Shown piece after piece: positions 58,342-64,000 of a stretch of 64,000 bases of DNA (its first letter is position 1; the number at the start of each line of letters is the position of its first letter). This stretch comes from Necropsobacter massiliensis (GTDB taxonomy: Bacteria > Pseudomonadota > Gammaproteobacteria > Enterobacterales > Pasteurellaceae): contig NZ_LN776186.1 in the NCBI RefSeq assembly GCF_000827595.2, positions 164,236 to 228,235 on the forward strand, read 5' to 3'. Made by a program: the position numbers and the translations under genes. The notes beneath the pieces are model-generated. The model saw nothing but the letters and a program-made list of their open reading frames with translations. It was not told where the DNA came from and did not search any database.

Positions 58342-59232
58342 ATGTACCAAAGACAAGCACAGCGAATTTTTACAGAGCAAGATTTTAAACAATTATTGAT
58401 AAATAGATCTGACATTGAAAAAGCCTTAGATCTAAAAATTGAACTACAAAAAAGCAGTGATGAGCAATATTTAGAAGATTACGCTTTATTCCCTGAGATA
58501 CACTTACATGATGTTATTTGTATTTTTTTAGGTCTACACCCAGAAGATATCAATGCGACACAACATCCAAGATATAATGTCATTTATGCTGCTATATCTC
58601 AACAAGCAGAAAAAGGACTAATTAAATCAACGATTGAATATGATATAAATGGAAATTTAACAGCTATATTTATCCCTCATTCAACAGCGAGAAATATTGC
58701 AAACTCAAGAGGATATGAGTGGAACGTTCCACCATACCGGAATTTAGTAGAAAATGAAAACCTGTCAAAACCTGACATTTTAGACACAGCAAAAGATTTA
58801 ATCATTGCTGAACTACGAGCCGAGAAAGCTAAAAATGAACAACTACAAGCCGAAAACGAAGGTTTAAAAGCTGAAAATGCAGAGCTAAAGGTACAGCCTA
58901 AGCAAAGTGCAGTAGATTCTGAAAGTATTTTAGAATTGGAAAATCAACTTGCCGAAAAAGACAAAATCATAGAAGAACTAAGAGAACAATTGCAACAAAA
59001 GCCCAATAACACCGCGTCTGATAACAAAAAGAACGCATTCATAAAATCACTGTTATTTATTCATTATGGCGAGCAAGTGGCAGAAAATCCCCGTCCGTAT
59101 ATTTACGATCCAAACTCCAGTGAAAAGAGCAAAGACGGCGTGATTCAAAAGAGTTTTGAGTTAAGCGGTTTAGATAAGCACTTGCCAAGCGGGCGAACTC
59201 TCCAAAACTGGATTAAATCCGTAGATTTATAA
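58342..59232 (+). CDS. cargo protein B, coiled coil with C-terminal domain
   Basis: 296 residues. An N-terminal globular part (about 1-140) is followed by a coiled coil rich in Glu, Leu and Lys (about 149-222, LRAEKAKNEQLQAENEGLK) and a compact basic C-terminal domain (about 230-296: FIKSLLFIHYGEQVA ... LPSGRTLQNWIKSVDL) that looks like a small DNA-binding or wHTH-like module. I do not recognise a named family. Coupled with protein A and closed by a strong terminator, so the two genes are an isolated unit. Confidence 0.75.
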   Translation: MYQRQAQRIFTEQDFKQLLINRSDIEKALDLKIELQKSSDEQYLEDYALFPEIHLHDVICIFLGLHPEDINATQHPRYNVIYAAISQQAEKGLIKSTIEYDINGNLTAIFIPHSTARNIANSRGYEWNVPPYRNLVENENLSKPDILDTAKDLIIAELRAEKAKNEQLQAENEGLKAENAELKVQPKQSAVDSESILELENQLAEKDKIIEELREQLQQKPNNTASDNKKNAFIKSLLFIHYGEQVAENPRPYIYDPNSSEKSKDGVIQKSFELSGLDKHLPSGRTLQNWIKSVDL

Positions 59233-59248
59233 CCACACCTAAAACGGG

Positions 59249-59296
59249 AAAAGACTGGAAAACGCTGGAATTTACTGGCAATTTCCAGTCTTTTTT
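59249..59296 (+). terminator. terminator after the cargo operon
   Basis: AAAGACTGGAAA (59250-59261) pairs with TTTCCAGTCTTT (59282-59293), followed by T residues. The loop holds further CTGGAA-like words. Confidence 0.8.
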
Positions 59297-59372
59297 ATTT
59301 TATCTCCCACAATACCCCTACACCGTCCACTGCTGGCGGTTGATATTAGTTTATAAACACTAGGGGTAAGCA

Positions 59373-59579
59373 ATGACACTTCAAACACAAACCGATCCAA
59401 ATAAACGTTGTTCATTGGCAGAGGTTAAAGATCTTGCCGGCGGCGTATCACATACATTCATTTATCAACAGGTGAAAAAAGGCTTATTAGCACCGCCTGA
59501 AAAATTAGGGCGCATGAGCCGTTGGAAATATGCTGACGTGATGGCATGGCTTAATGGCGAAACCGCAAAGGCACACTGA
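59373..59579 (+). CDS. AlpA-family transcriptional regulator
   Basis: 68-residue MerR-like helix-turn-helix protein (SLAEVKDLAGGVSHTFIYQQVKKG, then PPEKLGRMSRWKYADVMAWL). AlpA proteins in P4-like elements control excision and integrase expression. AGGGG lies six bases before the ATG. A ten-base palindrome GTTTATAAAC and the CCCCTA/TAGGGG pair just upstream could be its operator. It heads the early operon. Confidence 0.88.
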   Translation: MTLQTQTDPNKRCSLAEVKDLAGGVSHTFIYQQVKKGLLAPPEKLGRMSRWKYADVMAWLNGETAKAH

Positions 59580-59592
59580 TGGAGGGGGAAAA

Positions 59593-59853
59593 ATGAATCA
59601 AATTCCTTTTCTTTCCACCACCAGCACGGGCGAACAACGCCGATTCACCATTGAACGGCTAAGAGAGCGTCCGCACAGCACCAACGAACTACGGCAAATG
59701 GGCGTTTATTCCCCGCTGGCACGCATTAAGGAATTGCGTAATCAAGGTTATTTAATTGATACGTTCTTTCGTGACGAAACCGACAACACCGGCTTAACTC
59801 ACCGCGTGGGCGTTTATGTTCTGCACGAAAACGAAGTAAGCCAAAATTCTTAA
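59593..59853 (+). CDS. small winged helix-turn-helix protein
   Basis: 86 residues. The pattern RPHSTNELRQMGVYSPLARIKELRNQGYLI is that of a winged HTH module seen in small phage proteins. A polypurine GGAGGGGG stands before the ATG at 59593, which is preferred to an in-frame start inside alpA. It lies 13 bases after alpA. The role is unknown; it probably binds DNA. Confidence 0.75.
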   Translation: MNQIPFLSTTSTGEQRRFTIERLRERPHSTNELRQMGVYSPLARIKELRNQGYLIDTFFRDETDNTGLTHRVGVYVLHENEVSQNS

Positions 59854-59880
59854 TATAACGAGCATAGAGCGATTTTAACG

Positions 59881-60204
59881 ATGAATAATGCAATGACACC
59901 AATTAACCAGAAAAAACAACAAGGCGCAACACTGGCGGGCATTGAGGAGATGATTAGCCGTATTGAAGCATTTTCAAGTTCAGCCGTTACCGGCAATGCA
60001 TCAACTCTCAACCCTGACGGCACAAAAACACCGATGTCGCAAAATGAAATCTTTGATCTGATTAATGAGATGGCAAACCTTGCCTTAATGGATATTCAAG
60101 CATTACGCCAAGAACTTGAGAGATTGACTATCCACCACAAAACCAAAGATGAATCAGTCTGTTTGCCGGTGGTGAACTTAAAGGGAGAGGTGGCCAATGA
60201 CTGA
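59881..60204 (+). CDS. hypothetical protein of the element
   Basis: 107 residues, soluble, helical at both ends, with a Ser/Thr/Asn-rich central stretch (about 30-50). Family not recognised. The weak ribosome site (GAGCG, far upstream) makes the start less certain. The next gene overlaps its end by eight bases, so they are translationally linked. Confidence 0.65.
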   Translation: MNNAMTPINQKKQQGATLAGIEEMISRIEAFSSSAVTGNASTLNPDGTKTPMSQNEIFDLINEMANLALMDIQALRQELERLTIHHKTKDESVCLPVVNLKGEVAND

Positions 60205-60415
60205 TCAAACTACCAACGAAGAACAGGAAAAGCCCACGCTAGAAATGGCGCGGAAATATATCGCCAAACTACGGGAAATCACCGGAGCAATGGTGGAGGA
60301 AAGAGAACTTAAAGACAACCTAACACCTACTGATATGTGGAAACTTGTTCACGCGCACTTAGGCAATACAGCACGCCTGATTGAAATCGCACAAGAGCAA
60401 CTCAAGAGGATTTAG
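60197..60415 (+). CDS. hypothetical protein of the element
   Basis: 72 residues, acidic N-terminus and helical remainder. It overlaps the preceding gene by eight bases, with GGGAGAGG before its ATG. Family not recognised. Confidence 0.65.
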   Translation: MTDQTTNEEQEKPTLEMARKYIAKLREITGAMVEERELKDNLTPTDMWKLVHAHLGNTARLIEIAQEQLKRI

Positions 60416-60418
60416 ATA

Positions 60419-60520
60419 ATGAGTTACGGGCAAAAATTGAAAGTCACCCCAAGAAAGCCCCAAGGGTTTAAAAAAATAACAGCGCCTTTGAGCAACAAAG
60501 ATCCGCTTAGAAAAGAGTAA
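60419..60520 (+). CDS. 33-residue basic mini-protein
   Basis: ATG at 60419 follows AGAGGA and opens a 33-codon frame (MSYGQKLKVTPRKPQG...). It fits exactly between its neighbours (three bases after the previous stop, seven bases before the next ATG). It is rich in Lys, Pro and Arg. The reading is tentative. Confidence 0.5.
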   Translation: MSYGQKLKVTPRKPQGFKKITAPLSNKDPLRKE

Positions 60521-60527
60521 CTTTTTT

Positions 60528-60803
60528 ATGAAATGCGCAATCGCCAAACATACCCCGCTTATTTTGATTCAAGCGGTTAGACACTATCAGAAATCGGCTC
60601 AAATCTTCACTTTCCCAAGCCTGTATGACGATTTCGAGCCTTACCCGATAAAAGAGGTGGTGGACGTATTAAAACTCAAGGCAAGTGATTTAGAACGCGC
60701 TATCGACGCGCACCCGTTGAATGAATCACTAAAAACGAGCTTTTACACCACACAGAAACATTTAATCCAAATGCAAAAGCGACTAAAGGAGATGACTCAA
60801 TGA
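60528..60803 (+). CDS. hypothetical protein of the element
   Basis: 91 residues, soluble. It has a helical C-terminal half (TTQKHLIQMQKRLKEM). The stop overlaps the antirepressor ATG by four bases (ATGA), so it is co-translated with it. Family not recognised. Confidence 0.65.
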   Translation: MKCAIAKHTPLILIQAVRHYQKSAQIFTFPSLYDDFEPYPIKEVVDVLKLKASDLERAIDAHPLNESLKTSFYTTQKHLIQMQKRLKEMTQ

Positions 60804-61528
60804 AAACTGAAATTATTAATCTATTACAAACAACACAAGCCCTTGATGGTGGAAATCAAGGCATTAATGCGCGTGATGTTCATCGCCTGTTGAACGTAGG
60901 CCGAATGTATCAACACTGGATTAAGGCACGCATAAAACAGGCGGGATTTAGTGAAAATCAAGATTTTGTAATTGTTCAGAATTCAACCATTGGTTTGCCA
61001 AAATTGGCAAGCGCAAAAGGTGGAGATACACGCAGTTATGATTATATCGTTTCCCTTGATATGGCAAAGCACCTTTGCTTAATGGAGAAAAACGAAATCG
61101 GCAGAGCGGTTAGACAGCACTTTATCGAGGCAGAAAGGCAGTTAAAACAGGTTGCGCCAAAGGTTTATAAAAACACCTTAGCCAAAACCCTTGAACGATT
61201 GGAAAGTATCGACAGAAACCGAGAAATGACGGACGCAATCAAAGCACGGTTACAGAGAAACGGAACACAGCCGAAACCCTATCATTACAGCCAAGAGCAA
61301 GAAATGTTAGACAGTCTAGTGTTAGGGGTAAATGTTCGCAAATGGAAAGCGGCTAAAGGGATTAAAGGCAATGTGCGGGATTATTTCAATGTGGCACAAA
61401 TTCGCTTATTGAAAACACTACAAGCTACCAACGCCGCACTGATTGAGCTTGATACAAGCTACCAAGAACGCAAGGCACAGTTGCAGAAATTAAGCCAACG
61501 TTATTTAAGCGAACAGTTGGCGGCATAA
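60800..61528 (+). CDS. AntA/AntB family antirepressor
   Basis: 242 residues. The N-terminal AntA/AntB domain is clear: NARDVHRLLNVGRMYQHWI, FSENQDFVIV, then YIVSLDMAKHLCLMEKNE and QHFIEAERQLKQ (about 15-115). The C-terminal half is a helical, basic domain. In phage P1 and related elements, ant relieves repressor control and its synthesis is limited by c4 RNA; here the c4-like region lies just downstream. Confidence 0.88.
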   Translation: MKTEIINLLQTTQALDGGNQGINARDVHRLLNVGRMYQHWIKARIKQAGFSENQDFVIVQNSTIGLPKLASAKGGDTRSYDYIVSLDMAKHLCLMEKNEIGRAVRQHFIEAERQLKQVAPKVYKNTLAKTLERLESIDRNREMTDAIKARLQRNGTQPKPYHYSQEQEMLDSLVLGVNVRKWKAAKGIKGNVRDYFNVAQIRLLKTLQATNAALIELDTSYQERKAQLQKLSQRYLSEQLAA

Positions 61529-61553
61529 GACAACATCAAAATAAATTTACCGC

Positions 61554-61582
61554 TTGACACTTTCCCGCGATAGGCATAGAGT
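61554..61582 (+). promoter_or_regulatory. strong promoter of the control region
   Basis: Perfect TTGACA at 61554-61559, 17-base spacer, TAGAGT at 61577-61582. The transcript would start near 61589 and run through the first target site to the terminator at 61646-61672. Confidence 0.7.
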
Positions 61583-61588
61583 GAAAAG

Positions 61589-61672
61589 GCAGTCTGAAAA
61601 GAGATTGCCAGCCGTAGGAAGCTGAATAATTTACAATTGGCGAACAGCACGCCGTTAAATCGTGCTTTTTTT
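61589..61672 (+). ncRNA. short leader RNA with target site 1
   Basis: About 84 bases between the promoter and an intrinsic terminator. It contains a hairpin GGCAGTCT/AGATTGCC (61589-61609) and target motifs GTAGGAAGCTG (61614-61624) and ACAATTGG (61633-61640). No coding frame is evident. It corresponds in position to the seqA-containing leader of P4. Whether it is stable as a separate RNA is unknown. Confidence 0.5.
61646..61672 (+). terminator. intrinsic terminator inside the control leader
   Basis: AGCACG and CGTGCT with a nine-base loop, followed by seven T. It lies just after target site 1 and before the antisense segment, so it can gate transcription into the icd-like gene. Confidence 0.75.
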
Positions 61673-61723
61673 GTTCGTGAATTTAACACACCTAAAATAA
61701 ATACGTTCCCCGAATTTGGGGAG

Positions 61724-61741
61724 ATTGATTTATTCATCAAT
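61724..61741. promoter_or_regulatory. operator-like palindrome before the antisense segment
   Basis: ATTGATTTATTCATCAAT: six-base arms around six bases. A weak TTGATT/TGTTAT promoter overlaps it. A repressor target is possible. Confidence 0.35.
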
Positions 61742-61754
61742 GATGGCGTGTTAT

Positions 61755-61850
61755 GGGCAGTCTTTAAGACTGGCTGCTTTTCCAATTGTGAGCAGTTTCC
61801 TACCCCGTAACACGCTATCGCCCAGCCGTAGGAAGCCAAGCGATAGCCCT
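61755..61850 (+). ncRNA. c4/CI-like antisense RNA segment
   Basis: First a hairpin CAGTCTT/AAGACTG (61758-61772). Then CTGCT (61774-61778) with AGCAG (61791-61795) closes a twelve-base loop that shows CCAATTGT (61782-61789). Next is CAGTTTCCTAC (61793-61803). Both are complementary to target sites 1 and 2: ACAATTGG fully, GTAGGAAGCTG with one G-U pair. This is the architecture of P1 c4 and P4 CI RNAs. Ends are estimated. Confidence 0.65.
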
Positions 61851-61868
61851 AAAATTTTACAATTGGAG
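61814..61868 (+). promoter_or_regulatory. target site 2 and ribosome site of the icd-like gene
   Basis: GCTATCG (61814-61820) and CGATAGC (61841-61847) form a stem whose 20-base loop shows GTAGGAAGC (61828-61836). ACAATTGG (61859-61866) runs into the GGAG (61865-61868) that serves the ATG at 61878. Pairing with the antisense segment would hide the ribosome site. Confidence 0.6.
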
Positions 61869-61877
61869 CAAATCGCA

Positions 61878-62105
61878 ATGATTTATTTATTCCGTGGCAT
61901 TTCTCGCCAAGATTTCGCGAACACCGCATTAAATCTTCACACCTTCCCAACACACCGCTTAGCCGTTGAAGCGGAAAACGAAAACACCGCCAGAAATCAC
62001 TTCTCAAAAGATTATCTGCTGATTTCGTGCGGACAAATCAATCCCGTTCACCTTAAAAAAACTCGTGTTCAAAACCACCGTGTGCAAGGGGTGATTTATG
62101 CGTAA
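61878..62105 (+). CDS. Icd-like small protein
   Basis: 75 residues: MIYLFRGISRQDFANTALN, HRLAVEAENENTARNHFSKD, YLLISCGQINPV. The pattern resembles the host cell division inhibitor (Icd-like) proteins of P1 and P4-like elements. GGAG lies nine bases before ATG 61878; an in-frame ATG at 61716 would run through the antisense region and is rejected. Downstream genes overlap, so the block is one operon. The function is inferred from context. Confidence 0.65.
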   Translation: MIYLFRGISRQDFANTALNLHTFPTHRLAVEAENENTARNHFSKDYLLISCGQINPVHLKKTRVQNHRVQGVIYA

Positions 62106-62280
62106 CAACGAAACTAGAGAAGCCCTAAAAACCCTATGGGAAGCGCAAGCCATTGCCGAATTAATCAGCAAGGTAGTAGGCGAAGTTGAGAAAACAGATC
62201 CAGTCATCTATGAAACCGCTTTCCGTGGCGTAGCGCGTTTAGTGCTTGATGCCGTGATGACGTTAGAAGAAGAGTTATAA
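62098..62280 (+). CDS. hypothetical small acidic protein
   Basis: 60 residues, helical and acidic (ends LEEEL). It overlaps the icd-like gene by eight bases, with AAGGGGTG before the ATG. Family not recognised. Confidence 0.65.
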   Translation: MRNNETREALKTLWEAQAIAELISKVVGEVEKTDPVIYETAFRGVARLVLDAVMTLEEEL

Positions 62281-62290
62281 GAGGTGATTT

Positions 62291-62521
62291 ATGCTTAATC
62301 AACGTATTGATCAATTCCAATTTAATTTACTGAAATCTGAAGTAAGTAACCTTGAAGAAGTGAACGTGCTATTAAATTTACTTTTTACCCACACCGATTT
62401 AGACAGTGTCGATAGTTGCGAAATGGAGTTAGCATTAAAAGGAATTAACCGCTTATTGGAAGATGGGATTGCAGAGATTAATCATCGTATCGCCTTTATG
62501 CTTGGCGAGGAGGTGAAATAA
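62291..62521 (+). CDS. hypothetical small helical protein
   Basis: 76 residues, acidic and helical, with GAGGTG before the ATG. Its TAA shares one base with the next ATG (TAATG). Family not recognised. Confidence 0.65.
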   Translation: MLNQRIDQFQFNLLKSEVSNLEEVNVLLNLLFTHTDLDSVDSCEMELALKGINRLLEDGIAEINHRIAFMLGEEVK

Positions 62522-62964
62522 TGGATCTCAATCAAGAAATGGATTATTCCAAATTAAGCGCCGTTGAATTAAACGCGATTTCAATTAGTCATCAGAACAT
62601 GGGAAAACGCAAAGATGAAGCCTTTAATTCGTCTTTCCCTTATACGACGGAAGCAATTCAGGCATTAGCCGAACAGTTTATTGATTATCCCGCTGAATAT
62701 CTCGGCGGGCTAAAAATTGTTCATGATGAACTACTGGCTATCAATAAGCATTTATTAGCAATGGCACCGAAACCACCTTCACCCAATCCGGAAGAGGTAG
62801 CGGCGGAATTATTTAATGATGAACTGATAGATGGTTTATTAAAACATTGTGTAGTGAATTCCTTGGTCGAGGCGTTTTCCTATTTTCAAAAAGTAGTCAA
62901 TATGCGCATTCACACAATTGAGAAAGGTGCGGTTGAGGGGGTAAATCATGGCACGCTTAATTAA
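62521..62964 (+). CDS. hypothetical protein of the element
   Basis: 147 residues, acidic, helical, with a proline-rich stretch (APKPPSPNPEE, about 81-91). Coupled to both neighbours by overlaps. Family not recognised. Confidence 0.65.
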   Translation: MDLNQEMDYSKLSAVELNAISISHQNMGKRKDEAFNSSFPYTTEAIQALAEQFIDYPAEYLGGLKIVHDELLAINKHLLAMAPKPPSPNPEEVAAELFNDELIDGLLKHCVVNSLVEAFSYFQKVVNMRIHTIEKGAVEGVNHGTLN

Positions 62965-64000
62965 TGCCCCTTATGTGAAACTACAAGACCAAACAGGCGA
63001 AACGGAAATCACGATTTGCTTAGGTGTGCAGGCGTGGGAGATTGCCAAACACATTGACGAATCGGGCAAAAGTGCGGTTGAAATCGACCTCGAAAATGCC
63101 TTAGGCGAGAATGCCCTCAAATCGCCTTGTGTGGTGGTGGACGATAAAGCCTTAGAAACTATCCAATCATTACGAATTGCCCCGAAAAACGCCCGTTATG
63201 TTCGTTTAATTCGGGCAAATGGCGGCAACACGTTAGACTCGGAGACCTTAGAGGCGGTTTATTTGAATCTTGCCACACATACGGCAGCCGAAAGTGTGAT
63301 TTATTGTGATGAAGCGTTGCAGATGATTGAAGATGTGAGCCGATATATTCAGCGCATACGCAAGGGGGAAACCTATCACGGGAACATTCAGCTAATTGTG
63401 GAACCCACCCGAGATAATCATCAACCCTATATCGAAGAACGCAAGGAAAACGGCATAGCGGGCATTTATCGCATTATTCCGAAGTTAGACAAGGACACGG
63501 GCGAATTAAACGAAAAAAGCGAATGGTTAGCGGATTGTGTGGACGTGGTGGGCGTGGGTATTTCCGAGAGTGAATATTTTTCGATGCTTTCCTTTCAGGC
63601 ACAAGGCAAAACCGAACCGACTTTAATCGCGCTTCCGTGGGCGGATATTGGCGAACGTGCAGGGTGGCAACTACTCAAGCAAAAAGGCGTAAGAGTAACC
63701 AATAATCAACGGCTCAAGCCTTATTTAGCGGATTTTCTGCAAGATACGCAGAATAAACCCATTTATCAGATTGTAAATGAGACTGGCTGGCAGGCGGATT
63801 TTAATGCGTATATTTTGCCAAATGGCGAAGTGTTGGGAAAACCAAGTCGGCCCGTTTATTTCAACAGTAAATCATCCACCACCGCAGGCTATCAAGCCAA
63901 AGGCGCGTTAAATGACTGGCAACAGGAAATCGGGCAATATCTCGAGGGCAATCATTCAATGATGTTAGGTATGGCGTGTTCTTTGGCTGCGCCTTTGATT
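62948..64000 (+). CDS. DUF927 domain protein, replication helicase-like (cut by window end)
   Basis: Starts at ATG 62948, 17 bases inside the preceding gene, and stays open for 351 codons to the window edge. About residue 170 onward the sequence fits DUF927, found in phage and element DNA-replication proteins: YQIVNETGWQADFNAYILPN, WQQEIGQYLEGNHSMMLG, ACSLAAPLI. The Walker region of such proteins would lie past the window end. It carries one uptake word near 63071. In P4-like elements this position holds the replication primase/helicase. Confidence 0.8.
   Translation, partial: MARLINAPYVKLQDQTGETEITICLGVQAWEIAKHIDESGKSAVEIDLENALGENALKSPCVVVDDKALETIQSLRIAPKNARYVRLIRANGGNTLDSETLEAVYLNLATHTAAESVIYCDEALQMIEDVSRYIQRIRKGETYHGNIQLIVEPTRDNHQPYIEERKENGIAGIYRIIPKLDKDTGELNEKSEWLADCVDVVGVGISESEYFSMLSFQAQGKTEPTLIALPWADIGERAGWQLLKQKGVRVTNNQRLKPYLADFLQDTQNKPIYQIVNETGWQADFNAYILPNGEVLGKPSRPVYFNSKSSTTAGYQAKGALNDWQQEIGQYLEGNHSMMLGMACSLAAPLI

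Noticed and set aside
61574-61690. CRISPR-like repeats in the control region because CAGCCGTAGGAAGC occurs twice
   Set aside because: Only two copies, 214 bases apart, with complements between them; explained by antisense targets.
61716-61877. Long version of the icd-like gene starting at 61716
   Set aside because: It would translate the antisense hairpins and target site 2; the ATG at 61878 has its own GGAG.

Overview
The window comes from a naturally competent member of the Pasteurellaceae. The strongest sign is the Haemophilus-type DNA uptake word AAGTGCGGT (or its complement), which I count at about forty places, often paired head to head as a transcription terminator. Gene order agrees: gnd-pgl-zwf-cysQ-OPT, nudE-yrfG-hslR-hslO-pckA, yibN-secB-gpsA-cysE and a yfiF/pssA pair match blocks known from Haemophilus influenzae and E. 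coli. I cannot name the species.

Bases 1-55577 are ordinary chromosome. In order: a lipid/drug ABC exporter; the oxidative pentose phosphate genes (gnd, pgl, zwf) with a patch of decayed genes at about 4068-5370; cysQ and an OPT peptide transporter; the nudE/yrfG/hslR/hslO/pckA block; trmL, engB and the transformation gene comM with a CRP-S-like (Sxy-dependent) site; the envelope pair yibQ/envC; gpmA; ruvX/yqgE/rsmE; a TusA-like protein with a YeeE/YedE transporter; recO/rlmD/relA/dgkA; an O-antigen ligase family gene; fba/pgk; a sulfate/thiosulfate ABC importer (sbp-cysT-cysW-cysA); an RNase T2; a ferredoxin; yfiF/pssA; a YdcZ-type exporter; ndh; a secreted tannase-like hydrolase; a nitroreductase; a DcuB-family C4-dicarboxylate carrier with an FNR-like promoter; yibN/secB/gpsA/cysE; a shikimate-dehydrogenase-like gene; an MgtC family gene; and the selenocysteine genes selB/selA with tRNA-Sec (selC). 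Sulfur handling recurs (sulfate import, CysQ, CysE, TusA/YedE), as do anaerobic C4/PEP metabolism (pckA, DcuB) and glycolysis.

Bases 55578-64000 are the left part of an integrated element inserted at the 3' end of selC; its right end lies beyond the window. It has a P4-type integrase behind a set of iterated GGGGAACTA arm-site-like repeats, an AT-rich two-gene cargo operon of unknown function (57649-59232), an AlpA-like regulator, a winged-helix protein, several small ORFs, an AntA/AntB antirepressor, a non-coding control region, an Icd-like small protein, more small ORFs and a DUF927 protein cut by the window end.

The most interesting region is 61554-61880. It has a strong promoter, a leader with the motif GTAGGAAGCTG...ACAATTGG, an intrinsic terminator, then a hairpin-rich segment with the complements CCAATTGT (in a 12-nt loop) and CAGTTTCCTAC, and finally a second target copy GTAGGAAGC...ACAATTGG that runs into the ribosome binding site of the Icd-like gene. 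This target-antisense-target layout is what the P4 CI and P1/P7 c4 antisense-RNA immunity systems look like, here next to antirepressor and icd-like genes in a Pasteurellaceae element. The two cargo genes sit where satellite elements usually carry phage-defence genes and are the best candidate for an undescribed system.
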